Of a stretch of 32,500 bases of DNA, positions 1 to 12,775 are shown one piece after another. The stretch is from Chrysomallon squamiferum (lineage: Eukaryota; Mollusca; Gastropoda; Neomphalida; Peltospiridae), in the NCBI GenBank assembly GCA_012295275.1, contig CM022677.1, forward strand, positions 18,941,290 to 18,973,789, read 5' to 3'. The notes under the pieces are model-generated. The model worked only from the letters and a program-made list of their open reading frames with translations. It ran no database searches and was not told the DNA's origin. Both the position numbers and the translations under genes were made by a program. Positions within the stretch are counted from its first letter, which is position 1; the number at the start of each line of letters is the position of its first letter.

Positions 1-821
1 AGTTCAATGGCTGGGTAGAGGTTAAAGCTGAGGTGTGTATTAATGCTGTAAAATAAAAAATAAATATATATGTTTTTTAATTAAAATTTAAGATGTATGT
101 GTTTGGGGTTTAAAATCTTTAAGATTGAAAAAATATCCTTGTTTTAAACCTTCAAGAGGAAGGCTACAGTTCAATGGCTGAAGTATGACAAACTGTAGGA
201 TCTATTTTTACTAGTTCTGCCACTGACAAAATCTTTTAAAACTTACAAATGGTGAGGATAATAATATTATTATCCATGAAACTCTTCAAATTATTATTAT
301 TCTTTGCTCAAAGGCATATTATAATAAAATGGTCTTGTCTGTACCTATTTTTAGATCACATTTTTATTGGTTTCATTTTAAAACATTGTCAAGGGTTACT
401 TATGAAAGTACACGGTATATGGGAAAAATAAAATTAAGACCGATAATTTACTTCATTATTAACAAAGGTTGGTCACTGTAGTATTCAGACTATTTACTGT
501 ACCAGCACAGAAATAACGTAATTATATACATTAATAATATATATGTAATTAATATGTAAATACACATTAAAGAAAGATTACATATATATATAACAACATA
601 ATGTAACATATGTAAGTATACACATAGGAATGTAGAGACACACCCACAAACACACAATCGTCCTAGATGCAAATATATACACACATCCCCCCTTCTCCAA
701 TATAAACCAGTAACTTATCTTCCTTTTCAAAAATACATACAATTTACTCCACCAACAAAAAAAAATATTTTCTTTTATTCAGTAACAAACAGATAAGTAT
801 TTTTCTTTCCCCTTCTCACAG
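1..821. other. Non-coding AT-rich stretch
   Basis: AT-rich sequence with no gene I can support. The 13-base word AGTTCAATGGCTG occurs at position 1 and again near 169, with a weaker relative near 1388, so a diverged repeat may be present. On the minus strand a strong acceptor-like site (long T-rich tract ending in ACAG at about 50-46) would open an exon at 45 running off the left edge. Two of its three frames are open over the 15 codons visible, which is too little to call. Confidence 0.5.
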
Positions 822-891
822 CTTGAAAGCATTTTTTCTACTGGAGCTTGTGATGTAATGCAGATCAAACTGCCTCTAACCAGAAACAATG
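822..891 (+). CDS. Candidate internal coding exon, unknown protein
   Basis: A 70-base segment bounded by an excellent acceptor (TTTCTTTCCCCTTCTCACAG) and an excellent donor (CAATG|GTATGT). Only one frame is open; it enters in phase 0 and leaves in phase 1, and reads LESIFSTGACDVMQIKLPLT followed by RNN. The composition is protein-like, unlike the repeat-derived frames around it. The pattern of a hydrophobic helix end followed by an alternating strand is loosely reminiscent of an RRM, but this is a guess. No partner exon was recognised on either side. The minus strand shows no matching splice sites here. Confidence 0.4.
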
Positions 892-1480
<589 letters not shown>

Positions 1481-2316
1481 CTGTTGTTGTATTTGTTGCT
1501 GGTGCTGTTGTTATTATTACTATTGTCACTGCTGTTGTTGTTGGTTTTATTACACATTGTTTAAAACAGTAAGAAATATTTTCATCGATTTACAAACATT
1601 TCCAAAATATCCAACACTTTACAAAACAGATTTGAACTCCTATATCTGTATCTAAGCCTTTGCCTCTTTCAAGTGCAATCATCATCATCATCATCACCAC
1701 CATCATCAACATTTTACACATATATAGTTATCAGCATCACTTTCTAACTAAACAAACAAGGAACAGAAATTATCAATCCCCAATCTCGTTCACTCTTTTC
1801 TCAATGCAACCTCTGAAAATAACTGGGTTACACATCTGTGTCGTTTTCTTATCTTTCTCACTTAATTCTGTCTGTATGTATGACTGTCTGTCTTCGATGT
1901 CTATCTTTTAGTGTTTTCTCTCCTTCATATTTGTCTGTCTGTCTGTCTGTATGTATGTATGTGAGTCTATCATTATCTGTCTATTTCTGTACAGGCTTTT
2001 TTTTGTTGTTGTTGTTGTTCAAAAGAAAGAAAATATAATTAAACGTTCTTATCTCTTGCTCTCTCTCTCTCATCAAGTCACAGATTGCAGACCTGAAGGA
2101 ATGCAGTTACTGTGTTTAATCTTATCTCTACACTGCTTTTAATCATAAAACAATTCTTCTTGCTTATATACGCCTACACATTTGTGTTTCAATGTAACTC
2201 TCTCCAACTTGAATAAAAAATAGGTTTTTTTTCTCTGTTTAAATAGAAATTTTTCATAGAAAAATGTGTATGTCTGTCTGTATATGTATGTTCTCTCTCT
2301 ATATATGTATGGTCAT

Positions 2317-2374
<58 letters not shown>

Positions 2375-2480
2375 CATATCTACATAAATGTCCATGTCTG
2401 TCTCTGTCTATATGCATGTGTATGTTCTCTATATATATATATATATGTGTGTGTGTGTCTGTCTCTCTCTCTGACATATA
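1481..2480. repeat. Mixed microsatellite stretch
   Basis: Contains GTT/GCT-rich (1480-1545), ATC-rich (1677-1712), TCTG/TATG (1930-1966), a CT run of about 50 bases (2320-2372) and AT/GT runs (2429-2470). No gene is supported. A CT-rich tract followed by CACAG at about 2084 resembles an acceptor, but no convincing exon follows. Confidence 0.8.
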
Positions 2481-2663
2481 AATATAAAATATCTCTTTAT
2501 TGCCAAAGAAGCTGGTGAAAATAAGAAACAGAACTAAGATAGAAGAGAATTATTTTTAGATTAAACGTTTTTGTCTGCAGTGAGGTCATGACAACCCCAA
2601 TAAAGATAAATAATTGAACATACTTGTAGCATGATGTAACCATAGCAACATCTGTAAATGCGC

Positions 2664-2711
<48 letters not shown>

Positions 2712-2774
2712 TTCCATTTTTTTCTCTTCATTTTTTTTCTGTTAATTTAGAACACTGGTTTCCTTGTTATGAAA

Positions 2775-2814
<40 letters not shown>

Positions 2815-3480
2815 GTTATTATTATTTTTAGTAGTAGTAGTATTATTTTATTATTCTTATTATTATTATTATTTTATTATTATTATTATCTTTATATATT
2901 CTGATTTGTTATTATTTTCAAAGGACATTAAAAAAGAGCTTATATATTCTGATTTTAATAATTTCAAAGAACATAAATAATAATAATAATAACAACAACA
3001 ACATAAATTTAATAAACAAACAAATAAATAATGAAATAATAAAATGAAATGAAAAATAAAATGAAAAGAAAAAAAAAAAAAAATGGAAACAAAAAAAAAG
3101 AAGGAAACAAAATCAGAAATATCTGTCTGCATAATCCCCAAAGCCAATAAAACTCAAAAATGCACCTTTCTGCAGAAACACGGGGAAAACTTAGTTAAAC
3201 ATATGTCACTTCCGCTTCAATCTAGTCCACCCTACTCCCATTCATCCCCCAAACTGCCTCTCTTTCATTCATACATGAAACAAATTCATTTAGCAGACCT
3301 CTAGAAAAATCAGACTAACGTCTAGAAAAATCAGTCTGACGTCTGCTTTATGCGTTTCCTTCACATTCACATCTGGCCAGTGAAAACAAACAAGAATTAC
3401 TAAAAATTCAGGATGATTCTGTTTCATGTGATGATAAAATGAAGACGCCTTTTTTTTTTTTTTTTTTTTTTTTTACTCTC
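2481..3480. repeat. AT and TTA microsatellites, poly-A/T
   Basis: Holds an (AT)n run (2668-2700), (TTA)n runs (2778-2890), (AAT)n/AAC (2976-3003), an A-rich run (3069-3100) and a T run (3451-3473). Between 3300 and 3345 the unit CTAGAAAAATCAGACTAACG appears twice in tandem with few changes. The plus-strand frame ending at 3304 has no family resemblance, and I do not call it. Confidence 0.75.
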
Positions 3481-4054
3481 TCCATATTTCATTTTACAAA
3501 TGACTCACTGTTAGAACTGGTAAGTGAGTGAGTGAGCCAAGTTTTGAAGACAATAATTTCAGTGATTGCATAAGTGCAGGCATTGGCTACTTCATTGTGG
3601 TTATCATTATTGTTATTCATTTATCTGATTTTTTATTTATCATTGCTGTTGTAATTTTTTCTTGTTTTGTCTAGACTTTATATATTTCCTCTAAAATATT
3701 CCACATTAAATTAAAAAAACAAAATAAAAATCTTTTTTTTTTTAAATTATTTTTTCTTTCTTTCTTTCTCTCTCATACACATAACACACCAAAACACACA
3801 GAAAAAAACATATTTAAGCAAAAACTTTAAAACTGAATATCAATCAGCTACTTTTCACAGAATACTTAAACATATACTCTCTTTCTCTCTCTGTCATCCA
3901 TATCTCTGTGTGTATATAGATATATATATATATAAGCAGAATTGACTTCAAAGACAATATCCATTTAAAAAATATTCAAGAACAAAAAAGAAAATAATTA
4001 GCTCACATCACTTGAGTGTGTACTTCTTTAAGATTGTATCTCTTAGAATTCCTT

Positions 4055-4111
<57 letters not shown>

Positions 4112-4312
4112 AGCAAACAAACAGATATGGCAAGGTAGAGATGAAAAGAAAAGATTAAAATAGAAAAATGAAATAAAGGAACACAGGAAGAGATATTTAA
4201 ACAGAAAAAAGATGAGTTAATTTTGAAAACACTCAAAACGTGCATTTTAGTTTAACACACTTAAAGTATTTCTCTTTGAAGTTAATGAAATACTTAAAAT
4301 TAACATAAACAC

Positions 4313-4347
<35 letters not shown>

Positions 4348-4493
4348 ACAAATACACCATACAGGAAAAATAATTAAAAATTTGAAGGAAGGTAAAGCAA
4401 AGATGAATAGACAAGACTATTCTGGAAGGAAGTACATAAAATAAATAGAAGAAGTAAATTAAAATAAAATTACTTAAAATAAAATAAATAAAA

Positions 4494-4524
<31 letters not shown>

Positions 4525-4900
4525 AGAATAATAAAATAAAGGAAAAGTAAAGAAAGGAAAATTAAAATAAAACTGAAGTAAATTAAATTAAACTTAAATG
4601 TTAAAAAAATAAAATAAAATAAAAGTTAAATTTTTTTTATTTTATGTGTGTCTTTGTATTTGTGCATATATATGTGTATGTGAGTGTGTGTCTGAATATA
4701 TATAAAAGAAAAAAATTTATATCTTTAAAAAAAAAGAATGAAATTCTTATTTTTTAATAATAATAATAATAATAACAACAACCACAAAACCAATATCGAC
4801 ATCAAAATCAACATCAAGAATAAAAACAGAAAACGCAACAAAAAATATAAATAAATAAATAAATAAATAAAATAAAAATCAATTTCCTTACCCCATCTTT
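3481..4900. repeat. A-rich stretch with GA and AAAT microsatellites
   Basis: Very A-rich. It includes a GA run (4056-4109), a poly-A run (4313-4345) and several (ATAA)n tracts (4480-4530, 4848-4875). No gene signal is seen on either strand. Confidence 0.8.
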
Positions 4901-5340
4901 CCCTTCACCAAAATCCATCAATCAATAAGTTCGTAACATCAAACACAGAAAATGAAAAATCACAACACAAACGTCCAAGATCAAAACTCAAAAAGAATAA
5001 ATATATATATATAATAATTTTTTTTTTTTTTTTTTATCTACTGCGTAGTATTAGAAGGCTGTTTGACTTTTGCGAACATTATGTGGAAACCGATAGTCTT
5101 GTTTCGTACCACATCACATCCACATTTCACTATTGAATACACGTGTAACTTTCATTGCTTCCATACATCAAGTGAACCAAAAATAAACAACAAGTTTTGC
5201 TGCATGTCATGTGTTCTGATGTTTGCAGATGACTGACTGCACAGTGGGTTAGTTCTTCCAGGACACAGTAACATTTAGCATGATGCAGTTAGTGATGGAG
5301 GGAAAAAAAGAGTAACTTTTTTCTTTCTTTTTATACGTGT
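4901..5340. other. Non-repetitive island after a poly-T tract
   Basis: After a T run (5020-5036) comes about 300 bases of more complex sequence. Short frames are open on both strands: about 33 codons on each, the minus one ending in TAG near 5044. Neither resembles a family I know. The layout, unique sequence with an A-run at its minus-strand 3' end, could be a retroposed fragment, but no target duplication is evident. Confidence 0.35.
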
Positions 5341-5370
5341 CTGTATGTCTGTGTTTGTCAATCACTCTAC

Positions 5371-5417
<47 letters not shown>

Positions 5418-5880
5418 TATTATATATATGTGTGTGTATTATATATGTGTGTGTGTATGTGTGTCTATTATATATATGTGTGTGTGTGTGTGTATTATAT
5501 ATATCTCAACATCTATGTCTTTCAGTCTGACTGTCTCTCATTATTCTGTTGTTAATGTTAATGTTGTTTTGTTTATTACAATACTTACTTCATATTATAA
5601 ATGTTATTATTTTTCAGTATTTGAAAAAATAAAACATTTTTTTCTTATTAAAAACAGTAAACAAAATTAGTAAAGTTACACACACACACTCATACATAAA
5701 TAAACATGCATAAACATACACAAACACATGTATGCATGTACATAAATAAACTTATACAGATATATATATATACACACCCACAGTCTCACCCTCTCCCCAC
5801 ACACACACACACACACGCCCATCCCCACCCACAGAGCTGCTAATCTCTACACCCATGTTAAAACTCTCTAATAATCAAGG
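5341..5880. repeat. (TG)n/(TA)n compound microsatellite
   Basis: Runs of TG with interspersed TATATA and CTATT (5378-5510) form a compound array whose short block is repeated about three times. AC-rich sequence follows (5676-5830). The Cys-Val frames here are repeat artefacts. Confidence 0.85.
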
Positions 5881-5906
5881 TAAGAAGAACACCTGAACGA
5901 ACTTAC

Positions 5907-5979
5907 CTGCGAAAAGTCAGGTAGATCCATTCTTGTGAAGTGATGAAGCAATCAAACCACGAAAATATTATGAACACAT
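5907..5979 (-). CDS. Candidate internal exon, unknown protein
   Basis: On the minus strand an acceptor with a good pyrimidine tract (TTACTGTGCCTGTTGCCAG) precedes 73 bases that end in a consensus donor (TTTCGCAG|GTAAGT). Only one frame is open, phase 1 in and phase 2 out, giving 23 codons: VFIIFSWFDCFITSQEWIYL plus TFR. It is hydrophobic and aromatic, as in a membrane segment. Alternatively the donor may belong to a first exon starting at an ATG near 5932 (MDLPDFSQ, phase 0). I do not recognise the protein; good splice signals can occur by chance in T-rich DNA. Confidence 0.3.
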
Positions 5980-6493
5980 CTGGCAACAGGCACAGTAATA
6001 TACATGGAACCATTTTTACACAGAAATGATTGACAGCTGTGACCACGCCCACCTTTCCTAACATGCTATATATGTAAAGGGGGTTCTGAATGCTTGTGTC
6101 AGTGAGGTCAGATTTATGTTCGTGATTGACAGACGATGGCCACACCCATTTAAAATTGGTTAGTTATTGGTACAGGATTATTAAGAGGTAATTTATTTTA
6201 ATTTTTAATTTTAATTTTATTTTTTTATTTTTTTATTTTTTTTTTTTTTTTATTTTTATTTATCAGTTTCATACATATTTGTTTTTTTGCATTTCAAATG
6301 TATTAGTTTCAGTTTTATATTATATATGTAATAAAACCTATCTAGAGAGAGAATACCTGTAATAATTTATTAGTTTCACAAACATTTGTTGACTTTGATT
6401 TTTTCTATACATAATAAAATCAATCTATAAAAAGACTATTTTTTTTCCTCGACAGATAAAGATATAGTGGAAAATTACATAATAATAATAACA

Positions 6494-6526
<33 letters not shown>

Positions 6527-7160
6527 GTAATAATAATAATAATAACGATAATAATAGTAATGATAATTATAATAATAATAATATTGATGATAATAATATT
6601 ACTTCTATATGATTATAATGATAAGTATAATGATAATATAACGATAATCATAATAACAGATGATATTATTAATAATTATAATGGATCCTCCCTCCATTTA
6701 ATTTAACTTTGCTTAAGACAAAATATAATTAAAAACTAAATAATAAAAATAATAACAACAACAACAACAAAACATGCCATTATCAATTAACCCATTTCAT
6801 CTTTGCTTAAAACAAACCTCAACAAAATAAAAAAAAACACTCACATCCACCTTTATCAAAATAACCTTCACCTAACTGATGCACTTTTACAAACTAATGA
6901 TTGACAGTCGTGACCACGCCCACTGCCAGCAATCATATCAGCCAGTATGATAATGAGGCTGCTGATAACTGACAGGTCGTGGCCACGCCCCTTGACCGTC
7001 TGCTGTTATTCAATGGTATCTGTAGAACGAACTCATCTGCAGTTACTGGCCTTCGGTTCTACAGTTACTGGCCAAAATGTCAGAATGGCTTGCTGATTGG
7101 AAAATGTCAAAACGCACCTTTGGCATTTCATGCAGCCGCAGTTAGTACATTCCGATTATA
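5980..7160. repeat. Stretch with four copies of a TGATTGACAG/CCACGCCC motif
   Basis: Four related blocks, each about 25-30 bases, occur near 6027-6053, 6122-6150, 6899-6923 and 6967-6992. Each joins a TGATTGACAG-like half to a GTGACCACGCCCAC-like half. The last three quarters of the region also hold an (AAT)n run (6479-6560) and a T-rich run (6195-6255). The word CAGTTACTGGCC is present twice, 24 bases apart (7040-7075). The block is more GC-rich than its surroundings and may be regulatory or a dispersed element. No gene is called. Confidence 0.45.
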
Positions 7161-7275
7161 TAAGGTTTCACTCCATACTTTTTTTTTTGTGTTATTTACT
7201 TCTTATATATATATATATATATATTTTATTATTATATTTTTTATTTATTATTTGTTTATTTGTTTGCTTATTTGC

Positions 7276-7320
<45 letters not shown>

Positions 7321-7490
7321 TCTTTTTGATATTTTTTGTATATTTGTTTGGTTGCTTGTTTGTTTATTTATCTTATTTATTTATTTAATTAATTATTTAT
7401 TTATTATTTTTTGTTTTGTACATTTGTTTGTTTTTCTTTCTTTTTTATTTATTTATAATTTACAAAACAATGTTCTTTAAAAAATACATT
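7161..7490. repeat. T-rich and (AT)n sequence
   Basis: (AT)n runs (7206-7224 and 7281-7312) lie within ATTT/GTTT-rich sequence. No gene is seen; the Tyr-Ile frames are repeat artefacts. Confidence 0.8.
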
Positions 7491-7790
7491 TTACAGTTAA
7501 CAAAATGTAACAATTTATTAAAGTTATATATATAGAGTAACAGTATATTAATGTTACAATATACAACAATGTGCCAAAGTTATATGTAGCAATACATTAA
7601 GGTTACTATATGTTACAAACTATACTAAAGTTATGAAATTTACAAAATATAACAATATATTAAAGTTACAAAAAAAAAATGAAACAATATATTTAAATTA
7701 CAAATTATGTAAAACTTTATTAAACTTATAAATTATAAGAAAAGATTGAATTTACACAAAATGCAACAATATTTTGCAGTTAACAAAACA
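7491..7790. repeat. Degenerate ~30 bp tandem array
   Basis: About ten imperfect units of roughly 27-37 bases share the pattern ACAAAATATAACAATATATT followed by AAAGTTA. Units differ by point changes and small indels, so this is an old array. It lies in the CpG-poor part of the window and is not coding. Confidence 0.65.
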
Positions 7791-8480
<690 letters not shown>

Positions 8481-8717
8481 GTTGAAGGTTAAGTATAACA
8501 GTAACTTCAGTATCAGTTCACCTCTTACTTATTATGATAAAACAGAAATAGCTTTTGGAAAGAAGCCTACAACACGTATTTTAATAACAAGTTGTTTTCC
8601 TCTTAGCTGGAAACCAAAAATATAAAAAGATTATATAGAGAGTTACAGAGACAGATAGATAGATACATACCTACATGAATGGACAGGTGATACATAAATA
8701 CAGAAACTGATACAAAG
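8481..8717. other. AT-rich spacer
   Basis: AT-rich sequence, partly GATA/GACA-like toward the right. A minus-strand acceptor-like site near 8610 is followed by about 24 open codons without a donor, so no exon is called. Confidence 0.5.
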
Positions 8718-9300
8718 ATAGGTTATGTGACTTTGATTGTATTTATATCCAACACAGTACCTTACAGGTATATATGTTTCATATCAATCCATCTATCTAT
8801 CTAAATATACAGAAGGAGTATATAGGATATATATATACATATATATATATATAGATAAGAGTTTTTTCTTCTTTATGTGGATATTTGCATCTAATCCAAT
8901 ATAATAGAAGCCTATGTTAGATATAAGAGAAAATAGACAGACAGAAAAGTATATATATATATATTTTTGTTCTGAATGTGTGTATTTGTATCTTAGCCAA
9001 TATTACAACAGCATATATTAGATGTAAGAGGAAATAGGTAGAAATAGATAGGTAGATCAGGTTTTTTTTTTCTGTGTCTGTTCATGTCTAATTCAATATG
9101 AGAGGCATTTTCTTTAACTAGATAGACAGAAAGACAAACAGATATGTAGACTGTAGATATATGTTTTCTTATCTTCTGTATGAGCGTATTTATGTCTAAA
9201 ACAACAGAAAACAGGATTATAATATAAGAAATACAGAGATAGATAGACAGATATGTAGAACATAGATGAATGATAGGTAGATAAGTAAATAGATTATATA
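8718..9300. repeat. Degenerate ~110 bp tandem array with GATA/GACA
   Basis: About five imperfect units of roughly 95-140 bases. Each has a core like GTATTTATATCTAATCCAAT, a stretch like ATATTAGATATAAGAGGAAA, then GATAGATAGACAGACAG microsatellite sequence. Copies begin near 8718, 8865, 8968, 9061 and 9161. The units carry their own tetranucleotide tracts, so the array amplified as a compound block. Confidence 0.65.
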
Positions 9301-9315
9301 GATATACATACATAC

Positions 9316-9364
<49 letters not shown>

Positions 9365-9480
9365 GAGAGAATGACAGAGAGAGAGAGAGAGACAGAGAGA
9401 GAGAGACAGAGAGATAGAGAGAAAGACAGAGAGAAAGAGACAGAGAGAGAGAGAGAGAGAGAACACAACAAACACGAAAA
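9301..9480. repeat. (GA)n microsatellite
   Basis: GA run of about 150 bases (9318-9470), interrupted by CAGAGA and AATGACAGAG units toward its right end. The long Ser-Leu minus-strand frame over it is an artefact. Confidence 0.9.
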
Positions 9481-9800
9481 GGTAACTTTCACTCTGCCAT
9501 TTCCTGTATGAGTCAGCTGGCATCCATTTTTTTGTTTTCACGTCACCACGGCAACAGCCAGAAACGGAGGGGGGGGAAATGGAAATGCCAAAGTATCGAT
9601 GAACACATGATCACATTGATGAGATATGCCCAGACGTGTGATGTCAGAGTTTAGAACATTCTGGAAGAGCTACACTGCTGTTTAAAATGGCTCCCAGCCA
9701 AAGGGGAAAAAAAACCCAGTCAGACAGACGGAAATAACAAACAGACGGTTGGACAAGGAATGGCATTGCGTTGCGTTGAATTGAGATAATTAGTAACAGG
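9481..9800. other. Complex sequence island, no confident gene
   Basis: More complex and GC-richer than its surroundings. Both strands have open stretches of 30-45 codons. On the minus strand, about 37 codons follow a CTCTTCCAG acceptor near 9656 and end in TGA near 9543, with a run of Pro from the G tract. On the plus strand, about 43 codons begin after a TAG at about 9650. Neither resembles a known family. It may be a decayed transposon or an exon I cannot place. Confidence 0.35.
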
Positions 9801-10757
9801 TTTTGAAATTCTATAAATATGTGTTTGATAAGTAATTATTAAGTTTATTTAATTTGGTTATTTGTTGTTGTTATTATTACCTTGAGTATTTCATGTGATA
9901 AGTTTTGGCATATACTTTAATTATTTTCAAAAAAGAGAGACTGATATATATATATATATATATACACAGACAGAGAGAGAGAGACAGAGATGAATATATA
10001 TATTAATGTGAGTGAATGAGTATGTGTCTATGTATGTATGTGTGTGCATGAGTGCATGCATGCATATTTCTGCGTACCAAAACAAATACATATGACTTAT
10101 CTTTGCCCTTTTCTTCCTTACAACAACAAAATAAAACCAAAAAAAAAAAAATAATAAAAGATTAATAATAAAAAAAAAAAAAAAAAAAAAATATAATAAA
10201 AATAAACAAAATTAAACAAAACAAAAAAAGATATGGGTGTGACGAACATTATCCAGTTTGAAAAATGGATGTAAAAAAAAAATATATGGCTGTCATGTGC
10301 TAGAGGTTTCAGTTTCTTGATTGAACAATGAAAGAGTGCAGACATGTTTGTTTGTATTGGTGTGGGTTAGGTAACAGTGATATCAACCAGGCTGTGCTGC
10401 AGTATATATATATGAGGTATTCCTTACTTCTGGTGCAATAAAAAAAAAGTCAGATTGGGGGAAAATACTTTGAGAGAAGTGTTTTATATGTATCAGTGGA
10501 AATGTTATTAGGAGAAGAAGATAAAATGGATTAGTATAAGAAATGTAATGAATGAGAATAAAATTAGATCAGGTTTGATTTGGTTAAAGGGAATTTAGCG
10601 AAAGGTTTAGTGATATGTTTGTACACATGAAATACACACACAGACATATATAGAGAGATAGAGTTCATATACATATATACATACAGATATAGATAGATGC
10701 ATGTACATACACATACATACTTACTATATACCTCTCTCTCTCTCTCTCTCTCTCTCC

Positions 10758-10790
<33 letters not shown>

Positions 10791-11140
10791 ACATGCACTC
10801 ATATAACTCTCTGTACTCTGATAAGATAAAAGAAAATCTTCATAAAATTTGTAAACAAAATTAAATTTTAATTTCTCTCTTTCTTGTCCGATATGCACTC
10901 TTATCACTTATAATTATTCTGATAAAAAAACAAAAAAACAACACCTGCATCATCTTTTTTTTTTTTATCTTTTTCAACTAAGTTGTCCTAAAAAGCAATT
11001 AAAAAAAAGATAATGAAAGAAAAAAAATAAAGAACGAAAAGTTAATATATCAACTTAATGTGTGTACCAATTAAAAAACAACTTTTAAAAGAAAACAGAG
11101 CGAAAAAAATGGTGTGTTATTAACTGATTTCCTTTCTATT
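9801..11140. repeat. AT-rich stretch with A-runs and (CT)n
   Basis: Contains (AT)n (9947-9963), A-runs (10139-10195), a CT run (10732-10789) and repeated A/T homopolymers (10930-11035). No gene is supported. An acceptor-like site on the minus strand near 10980 followed by an Asp/Lys-rich frame is probably due to the homopolymers. Confidence 0.75.
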
Positions 11141-11330
11141 GAAGTGTAAAGACTGTATTTATGGCATCTTTAAGGAGCACTGGGTACATTTCATAATTAA
11201 AAGATCATGTGACATAGATATGCGAGTATATCGCAGTGCCCTCGTATGTCTGGGTTACCTTGCACTAATACAGTGATTGCTGCGGTTGATAATAACTATT
11301 TTGTATACAAGTGATGGATGATTACCAATC
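11141..11330. other. Short complex island
   Basis: A small patch of complex sequence holding several CpGs in an otherwise CpG-poor region. On the plus strand a frame of about 47 codons (about 11122-11273) is open and ends in TGA. It is preceded by a pyrimidine tract and AAG near 11147, but no good donor is seen. It could be an exon, a conserved element or a repeat fragment. Confidence 0.3.
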
Positions 11331-11440
11331 CATTCAGACACAGATACAGACAGACAGATGAATAATGAGAAATACCTTTTCCTGTGGAAACAAACAAAAT
11401 GGTTTGTACCCAAGCACACACATGCAGAGAAAAAAAAGTA

Positions 11441-11539
<99 letters not shown>

Positions 11540-11653
11540 TAAAAAGATGGAAAGAGGGAGAAATCAAAACAATAAAATTAGATCTGTGATGTGGAAATGT
11601 CATTCTAAATTTCCAGTTCAAGTAATTGATGAAAAAAAGAAAAATTACTAAAT

Positions 11654-11714
<61 letters not shown>

Positions 11715-11830
11715 CATAATTACAAATTTCAAAACCCTACAGCTTGGGAACAAGGTTAAAAAAAATAAGAAAAGAAAATAACAAAAAAATAAACACTAGG
11801 CAAACGTTTACAAAAGCAATCACATAAAAA
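11331..11830. repeat. (TG)n-(GA)n compound and (AAT)n microsatellites
   Basis: A TG run (11442-11477) directly abuts a GA run (11480-11537). Further right is an (ATA)n run of about 50 bases (11658-11711). Frames over these runs are artefacts. Confidence 0.9.
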
Positions 11831-12028
11831 TGGAGCTCACCTTTTCAATTTCAACTCTCCTTCTATCTTGCTCACTCTTTAATCACTGCTCGCCTTTTTA
11901 ACATTGACTCTCCTTTGTTTTAACACTACTCTCCCTGTCTTCCAGCATTTTACACATGATTCGCTGAATAAAGAACTTGCTCTCCTCCTGACTCACTCAT
12001 TTACGACTTGCTCTCCTCAATTACTCAC
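11831..12028. repeat. Degenerate CT-rich tandem array in TDRKH intron 2
   Basis: Imperfect units of about 30 bases with the theme TTGCTCTCCT and ACTCACT, best seen at 11865-12025. The array starts immediately beyond the exon 2 donor of TDRKH, in the intron. It is read as purine-rich sequence in the transcript. Confidence 0.45.
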
Positions 12029-12156
12029 CTTCTTAATATTGGCTCCCTGTCTGCCTATGACAGGACCAACGCAGTGTTTGGGAACTTTGATGTTGATGAC
12101 TGTCTGTCTGGATGTAGTGATGTGGTTATTAGAGGCATCATCAGCATAATCATCAT
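12029..12156 (-). CDS. TDRKH: TDRKH exon 2: acidic linker and first half of KH1
   Basis: A minus-strand exon of 128 bases between a strong acceptor (TTGTTGTTGCAG) and a perfect donor (AAG|GTGAGT); phase 1 in, phase 0 out. It begins with an acidic stretch (DDDYADD across the junction) and then reads VINIKVPKHCVGPVIGRQGA followed by NIKK. This is the first strand and helix of a type I KH domain with GXXG loop GRQG. The exact word GRQGANIK, and its distance from an N-terminal membrane anchor, match Tudor and KH domain-containing protein (TDRKH, Papi in flies). TDRKH sits on the outer mitochondrial membrane, binds Piwi proteins through its Tudor domain, and helps trim piRNA 3' ends. The second half of KH1, KH2 and the Tudor domain are not found nearby, so the next intron is long or those exons escaped me. 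Confidence 0.88.
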
Positions 12157-12219
12157 CTGCAACAACAACAGCAGCAATTTTTGTTTTAATTAGAAAACTG
12201 TCACATACATTTATTTCAA

Positions 12220-12298
<79 letters not shown>

Positions 12299-12775
12299 GG
12301 ATGTTTGATTTTAATATATAGCCTGTATGTCTCTCTGTCTGTTAGTATCCAGTCTTGGACAGAGAAAACATAATGAATCATCAAATATATATATATATAT
12401 GTTGATACAGAAAGCTAAAATGTATATATACATTGATATTCACACAAATTAGTACATTATATCACACTAATGTTCACATACATTCAAACATATGTAAAAC
12501 CTCAAACACACGTACACAAAAATATTCACACTAATGTGTCATACAAATGTATACACACATATTCGCACAAACAATATACATTAAATGTCACAGTAACACT
12601 CACACATTTTCACACAAATTGTATATACGCATATAATGTAACAGCAATGCTCACACAAATTCACACAAACGTCACACTGCTGTTCACACACGCACATCAC
12701 ACTGCTATAAATACACACACATACATCACAATAATATTCATTCACACACTAATTTTCACGCCAGGGTTCACTGAC
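12157..12775. repeat. TDRKH intron 1: (GA)n plus degenerate AC-rich tandem array
   Basis: The 619-base intron holds a GA run (12225-12295). After it come about 90 bases that are repeated near 14569-14660, also after a GA run. Then follows an array (about 12430-12760) of imperfect 35-40 bp units with the theme TTCACACAAA and ATGTCACA. The long plus-strand frame crossing this region and the exon is an antisense artefact. Confidence 0.7.

Noticed and set aside
5020-5155. Minus-strand 33-codon frame ending in TAG beside an A-run, as the end of a retroposed gene
   Set aside because: Too short, no family match, and A-runs are common here.
8560-8610. Possible TDRKH exon 3 (acceptor GGTTTCCAG, frame LRGKQLVIKIRVVGF)
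   Set aside because: The phase fits and it loosely resembles a KH second half, but key Thr/Gly/Ala positions are missing and a stop comes before any donor.
9550-9790. Decayed transposase-like frame NILEELHCCLKWLPAKG on the plus strand
   Set aside because: One frame interrupted by a stop, with no recognised catalytic motif or terminal repeats.
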